DNA of 64,000 bases, taken from positions 12,519,001 through 12,583,000 of the forward strand of contig NC_090711.1 in assembly GCF_040954835.1 (NCBI RefSeq), written 5' to 3'. A program made the position numbers and the translations under genes. Source of the stretch: Lepisosteus oculatus (Eukaryota > Chordata > Actinopteri > Semionotiformes > Lepisosteidae). Below the pieces are notes generated by a model, which saw nothing but the letters and a program-made list of their open reading frames with translations, was not told the DNA's origin and did no database searches. Shown here one piece after another: positions 59,096 through 64,000 of this stretch; positions within the stretch are counted from its first letter, which is position 1, and each line of letters starts with the position of its first letter.

Positions 59096-61514
59096 ATTTA
59101 TTAAGGAACTGATAAGGGTAGAAGTGAAAACCTGTGTTGCCTATTTTTCTTGTGCAGTGTTTCATTCCGTCATATGTATGTCTCCAGAAGCGCCTTGAAA
59201 CTCGGCCTTTTCACTGAAACATGGGTACCGACCTTGCTCTGCTTGAGAAAGCTGTCAAACTTTGAAACTGAAGCTGAAATTTGTATTAATAAACATCAAG
59301 GCAAGGGAAAGTCCAAGCAGAAGTGAGCACCTCCTGTAATGCTGTTACAGGGTTGCGTAGTCAGTTTCTGAATATTGTACCAGTTATATGTCTTGGAAAA
59401 ACAATTTGTTTTCTACCTAGTTTACATTCTTTAGCACTCTGTATGTAGCTGTCACTCCTGAAAGGTCATAGTTCCAGAGCAGCATACTGATGAAACACTC
59501 ACGTTGCCGGTGAGATTGTTTTTATTAAAATGACAAGGCAGTTTAAGATATTCCTGACAGTGTCCAGTGAATCGCCTGTTATGAGAGAACACTCCAAGGT
59601 TGTGTTGTTTCTCTACATCTATCCTTTTGTTTAGATCTAGACCTTAAAAACTAAAAAAAAAATGACTTACTGTACATTCAATTTCTAAATGTTCTAAAAG
59701 ACTAATTTATTGCACTGGGATATCAGCACAAATTTTGTAGGCAAGCCCTTTAATCTCCACAAGTCTCTGGAACAACATACAGCACTTGAGGCTTTTGTAC
59801 AGATTTTGCGTTTGTCTTTACTTTGAAAGAGTACAAAGTGAGTCCTATATAGAGTATATAAAACATATAATAGAGTATATAAAAGAAAAACTCTTTAAGC
59901 TGAAGATTGATTGCCAGAATGACAACAATCAATTTTCCCTAGCTACAATTCTCAGTCTTCCATAAAATACTTTTGCACTCAGAGACGTAGTTTAAAATGA
60001 AGAAGCACAGCACTTGGGGCTCAGACTAGGAGACATTTCTTTGCAGAAAAGGCTGTGAGTGATTTTCTGGGATTCCAGTAGGAATATTGACCCCCTAAAA
60101 TATTATCTGCATTTACCTGGTGTGAAGGACAACAATAGATCAGTTGTCTGTAATTAAAACAAGCCCAGCAAGGACTCAATCGATCAAGCAACGTTGATTT
60201 GAGGCTGACCAAGCTACTATGAGATGCAATACTATAAACGCCTCAGGGTACAAATTACAGTACATTCTTCATATTGTCCACTAAGCATGTGAATTTAGTG
60301 TTCCAGTTCTGAGGCCTGCGTTAAAATATTGTTTTCCTCTATGGGGCTTGTTTACCCATATTAGCAGCTATCAAGCTCAATATCCTCTGAATTAATTGGA
60401 TGAGAAGCCCTCTTTTCTGAAAGAGATTATTAGGAAAGTTCTAATATAGAAACATGTTTTTTTTTCTTTTATCAATAAAGGTATTAACTTTATGCTGAAA
60501 AAGGATGAAGTGTTAAAACTAGAAAGTTAATCCTTTTAACTTTTTGGAAGAGCAGTAATACACACCTTTTTGCCAGACAGACGTGAATGAATACTCTGGC
60601 GCAGCTGCTATCCTCATTAACTTTCAGTCTTGGGATTTTTTCTTGTTCCAGTATAATTACAGGCTGTATCTTGCACTTGGTTCATGCACACGATTTTGAT
60701 ACACCAGCAATGTACGAAGCATTTGAGTTTAATAAATGAGTGAGGTCTGTTGCCTGCCCTGTCAAGAGGCAGACAGATCAAACCTCATCCTTTGGGTGTT
60801 TGTGTTTGGTGTTAGGAGACTGCGGCAGCGCGTGGGCTGTCAAGGATTGTTAAGGATGAGATCTGAATACCAGACAAGAAAGGTGAGATGATGGGGTGAA
60901 AACAGAGGTTACGAGTGTGATTGCCGTCTTGAGTATAGCCCAATCTTACATGTCAGGACTTGTATAATCTGGAATATTAGAAGGTCTTTCAGTATTGCTG
61001 AAGGGTCATCTGCAGAGAACTAAAATTATTATTTTTTAAGCTAACAGACCTTTCCACCTCTGTCTCCTTAAGTGCTCATAACAACACAAAATCAAAGTCT
61101 TTTACTAGTAAGCTTTACACAAACATGCCTTAAGTAATGTTAGTGGATTAATAAGTAAATAATTGTTCTTTGTCACAAATGACTTAGTGTATTATATACA
61201 TTTTCAGCAAGCAATGACAGGAAAATGGAAGTATGCAGGTTCTAAGGGATACCTGCATATATATATCACAAGAATCATCTTACTGTTTCTAAAGCATTAA
61301 ATGCATTAAAAGGGCATTAAAAACCTTCACAACAGAAGAATATCAAGGCATCCATGGGTTACCTTCAAAATGTATTACAAAGTTGCCTAATAATGTTGTG
61401 GTGCCAAACTGTCTTCCAAATATTGTTTCAGTAGTTTGGTTAGATCCTTATGAATGTGAAAGAGGGACAAAATAATAATTAATTATGAAGTGAGTCTATG
61501 GCTTGACTTGCACA
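59096..61514. other. Intergenic DNA, possible LINE scrap
   Basis: About 60005-60230 (GACTAGGAGACATTTCTTTG, AAAAGGCTGTGAGTG) may be a worn piece of the LINE-derived family at 49150. The rest is unrecognised. Confidence 0.3.
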
Positions 61515-61705
61515 GTGCAAGGAATGAACTAGGGAGCCGCTGTAAAGGTGTAAGTAGGGAAACAGGTGGGAATTCGAGAGAGATGCACGAAAGGAAAGAC
61601 CTGGACACGAGACTTATGTACTTTGGCATGAGGAAGTGTGGAAGATTAGGAATTAACCTCCCTCCTGCAACTTCTGTTACAAACTCCACAGGACATTTTT
61701 TCCCC
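61515..61705 (+). repeat. Dispersed repeat (GAATGARCCAGGGAG family), copy 3
   Basis: GGAATGAACTAGGGAGCCGC near the start and CTGTTACAAACTCCA near the end match 16541-16745 in order. The open frames 61483-61845 and 61490-61897 overlap it on opposite strands and are not supported as genes. Confidence 0.5.
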
Positions 61706-62039
61706 AAAATGGCTGTGTTGACAGGTTTCAAACACATTACAGGGTCTGATGTGCCACAAGCCAAGTCCTTTGTGAATGCATCCCGATTCGCTGTGCCCAT
61801 CTGGAGAGAAGGAGAGTGCCTCCATGAGCTCAAACTCCTGATCACCTCAGAGGCACAGTTAATAGGAGGTGAAAAACTAATAGCCTTGCAGTGTTAAAAA
61901 TGTATATAAAGCAGAAAAGCAGAGCCTGCCAATGAATGCAATGAATAAAGTTCAGCTTTTATCCACAAAAACCCATCTGCATTGTAATTGAGCATGTGTA
62001 ATGGCACTACTAATTAGCTCTTACTTTTCCACACACTGC

Positions 62040-62420
62040 AAATTATTTTCCTTGTGACGATTTTTCATCATCCATTGTTTCATTAATATGTTTTGTAATT
62101 AAATTGTAACAGGAGCTGCAGAGAAAAGCCTGCTCTGTCTCGTCTCTGAAAGACAAATTATAAGAACAATTTTCGATATGACGTTTTTCTCCCCCCATGG
62201 CTGATGGGTCATAATTGCCTTTGTGTTGGGCTCTCGCAGCTTGTTTCCTACAGCTCCGTGAAATGTTTTGTTGCGGACTCGGCAGAATGCATTTGGCAGC
62301 GGTGCATGAAGCCATGAAAAAAGGTGCCCACTGCAGTGGCCTTGGGCCTGTTGGGAGGGCTCTCATTCGTTGTCAAAGCCATAATTACAGGGAGTCACTT
62401 TCTGTGAGCCAGATCGCCAG
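62040..62420. other. Possible conserved non-coding element
   Basis: Unique-looking, non-coding sequence with several homeobox-like AT cores (CATTAATATG, GTAATTAAATTG, CATAATTG, CATAATTAC). It lacks repeat signatures. This is an impression only; no comparison could be made. Confidence 0.2.
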
Positions 62421-62675
62421 CTAACAACAGCTTCAGTCAGTGGAGAAAAAAAACATGCTTATTTTCCTGTTAGCATATTTCTTTCAGAAACATTCAGAAG
62501 CAAACAAAGTCTTGCAGTTAAGGATTTACGTCTTACTTTATGAGCAGGATTAAATAAATAAACAAAGGGTAACAGATTCCCATTGAACAGCTATTTAACT
62601 ATTTCAGATCTTACAAAAGTTACAAATGAGGTGAGAGGATGCGAGCTGCCTTCTTCACTGAGATAACATGTGAAG

Positions 62676-62830
62676 TTGTGGTCAGGGCTCTGAACTCATA
62701 ACTAGAACGTTGCAGGTTTAAATCCACAGTGGGCTGCTGTACCCGTGAGTAATGTACATTACTTAGGATGATCCCTAAAATGCCCAGAATAAAATCACTA
62801 CGGATACAATCATCAGCCTAATACAATAAT
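62676..62830 (+). repeat. tRNA-SINE of a second family
   Basis: GTGGTCAGGGCTCTGAACTC and box B GCAGGTTTAAATCC, then GTACCCGTGAGTAATGTACA. The body differs from the 50405 family. Confidence 0.6.
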
Positions 62831-62859
62831 ACTTCACTTGCGTGCTAATAGGCCATTCA

Positions 62860-62938
62860 ATCATCCATGTTCTAACTGAATTGCCTTTTCCACTTCCAGG
62901 TCACAGGGGAGTCGAAGTCTATCCTGGCGAGCAACAGG
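62860..62938 (-). repeat. SINE tail fragment
   Basis: ATCATCCATGTTCTAACTG...CCAGGTCACAGGGGAGTCG...GCGAGCAACAG is the reversed tail of the 50405-type SINE. Confidence 0.5.
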
Positions 62939-62939
62939 T

Positions 62940-63178
62940 GTATTAGGAATTTGTGTTTTTTAATATACCCCAACTTCCTCTCCATGAGACACACAGACAG
63001 GGAGAGAAGCTTGGGGTCAGAGTGCAGGGTCAGCCATTTATATAGTACTCCTGGAGCAAGGGGTTATGGGCCTTGCTCAGGTACCCCAAATGAGTAGGTT
63101 TCCTCTGATAGCCACAGGATTTGAACCAGCAACTTTCCAGCCACAGGCGCAGAACCTTAGCCACCACTCCACCCTGTA
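62940..63178 (-). repeat. tRNA-derived SINE, third type
   Basis: Minus strand: AGGGTGGAGTGGTGGCTAAG (box A) and GCTGGTTCAAATCCTG (box B), then the body GAGCAAGGCCCATAACCCC and ATATAAATGGCTGACCCTG. Confidence 0.65.
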
Positions 63179-64000
63179 AGAGAAGATAGAGAGATACATT
63201 AAGTCAGTTGCTTGGTCCCAGAACACCTTGTGTTTAATTGCAGCTGGATTTACATTTCAAGGATTTGCAAACACATACTGTAGCTGTTATTGCTAAGGCC
63301 ACTGCCTGCATTTTTGATGTGAATTGAAATGGGAATAGCACAAAGCAACAAGAGGGGTTTAACATCTCTTTTGCTACTGTGCACCTGTGGTGTTCAACGT
63401 TTCCCACTGATGGGTCACTTTAAACGACCATACAGTGTAATCACAAAGATGACTTGCTTGTTTTCTTCCTAAATTTCTTTGCCAGTATACAGTACATGTT
63501 TGTTACACTTGTCTAAATGATTCCAGTTGTTCCACATCATTTTCTGTTATCCTGTGTGCTGTCATCAAATGAGTATTGATTTTGCCCTAACACTTGTTGT
63601 AATCATGGCTTTTCCGCTGGTATTGTGAATAGGAAAAACAAAATATTTAAGGCATGTGAGGTTTGAAGTTCAATGTACTGTATATGCAAAATAAGTGTCA
63701 AAGTAAAACTGATATATACTTATTTTTTCATTTAAAAAATGTAACAAACATGAAATCGCGCTTTCTTACCATTGTACTGTTTTACAAAAAATTAGGGCAG
63801 TTGACATCTGGTTAGTAATAACTCTTTTTCAGAGCATGAGCTTGGCTTCTGTGAGGAAAGCAGGCTCCTTATGTCTGTGTTTGTGCAGCTTGTGTCAAGT
63901 TAGTGCCCCTCTTCTTTAGTTAAAGATCTTTTAATTTTCAGTTTTCTAATTACTTCATTGACAAAGGTTGCTATCTCTCTTTTCGCAACAAATCCTCCTT
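63179..64000. other. Intergenic DNA to window end, nothing recognised
   Basis: No feature recognised. Confidence 0.4.

Noticed and set aside
61490..61897. 135-residue + frame with a 120-residue antisense partner
   Set aside because: Overlaps a dispersed repeat also found in an slc13a3 intron; opposite-strand frames of similar length suggest chance.

Overview
The window reads as nuclear DNA of a ray-finned fish. It has vertebrate-type split genes with GT-AG introns, AT-rich introns and intergenic DNA, a Tc1 DNA transposon, tRNA- and 5S-rRNA-derived SINEs, a Penelope-like element and several LTR-like insertions. The repeat mix and the gene order would suit a non-teleost or early-branching fish, but the species cannot be fixed from the sequence.

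Layout. 1-17535 is the 3' part of slc13a3 (Na+-coupled dicarboxylate transporter, NaDC3) on the + strand. Eleven coding exons were placed by splice sites and continuous reading phase. They encode about 474 residues of a protein of about 600; the first coding exons lie upstream of the window. The intron before the first visible exon holds an intact Tc1/mariner element (597-2226) and an LTR-like repeat (2688-3206) that ends only 24 bp before the splice acceptor. The 3' UTR runs to tandem poly(A) signals near 18626-18649.

18.7-27.6 kb is repeat-rich intergenic DNA. It includes a three-level nested insertion: a 5S-type SINE interrupted by a Penelope-like element, itself interrupted by a solo LTR. 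27.6-29.7 kb and 36.7-38.9 kb hold two tandem + strand genes of the OCSTAMP family (DC-STAMP-domain membrane proteins of osteoclast/macrophage fusion). They share the same exon phases but have clearly diverged proteins. slc13a3 followed by OCSTAMP in the same orientation matches the human 20q13 order, which supports both identifications. From 38.9 kb to the end no coding exon was recognised; the interval holds SINEs, LINE-derived remnants, LTR-like repeats and otherwise unique AT-rich DNA.

The genes do not form a pathway: slc13a3 is a metabolite carrier and the ocstamp copies are cell-fusion factors. The most notable observations are the diverged tandem ocstamp pair, the repeat placed at a splice acceptor, a young Tc1 copy, Penelope ends with a hammerhead-like core (one pair in a palindrome), and a strong excess of the heptamer TACAGTA/TACTGTA across the window.
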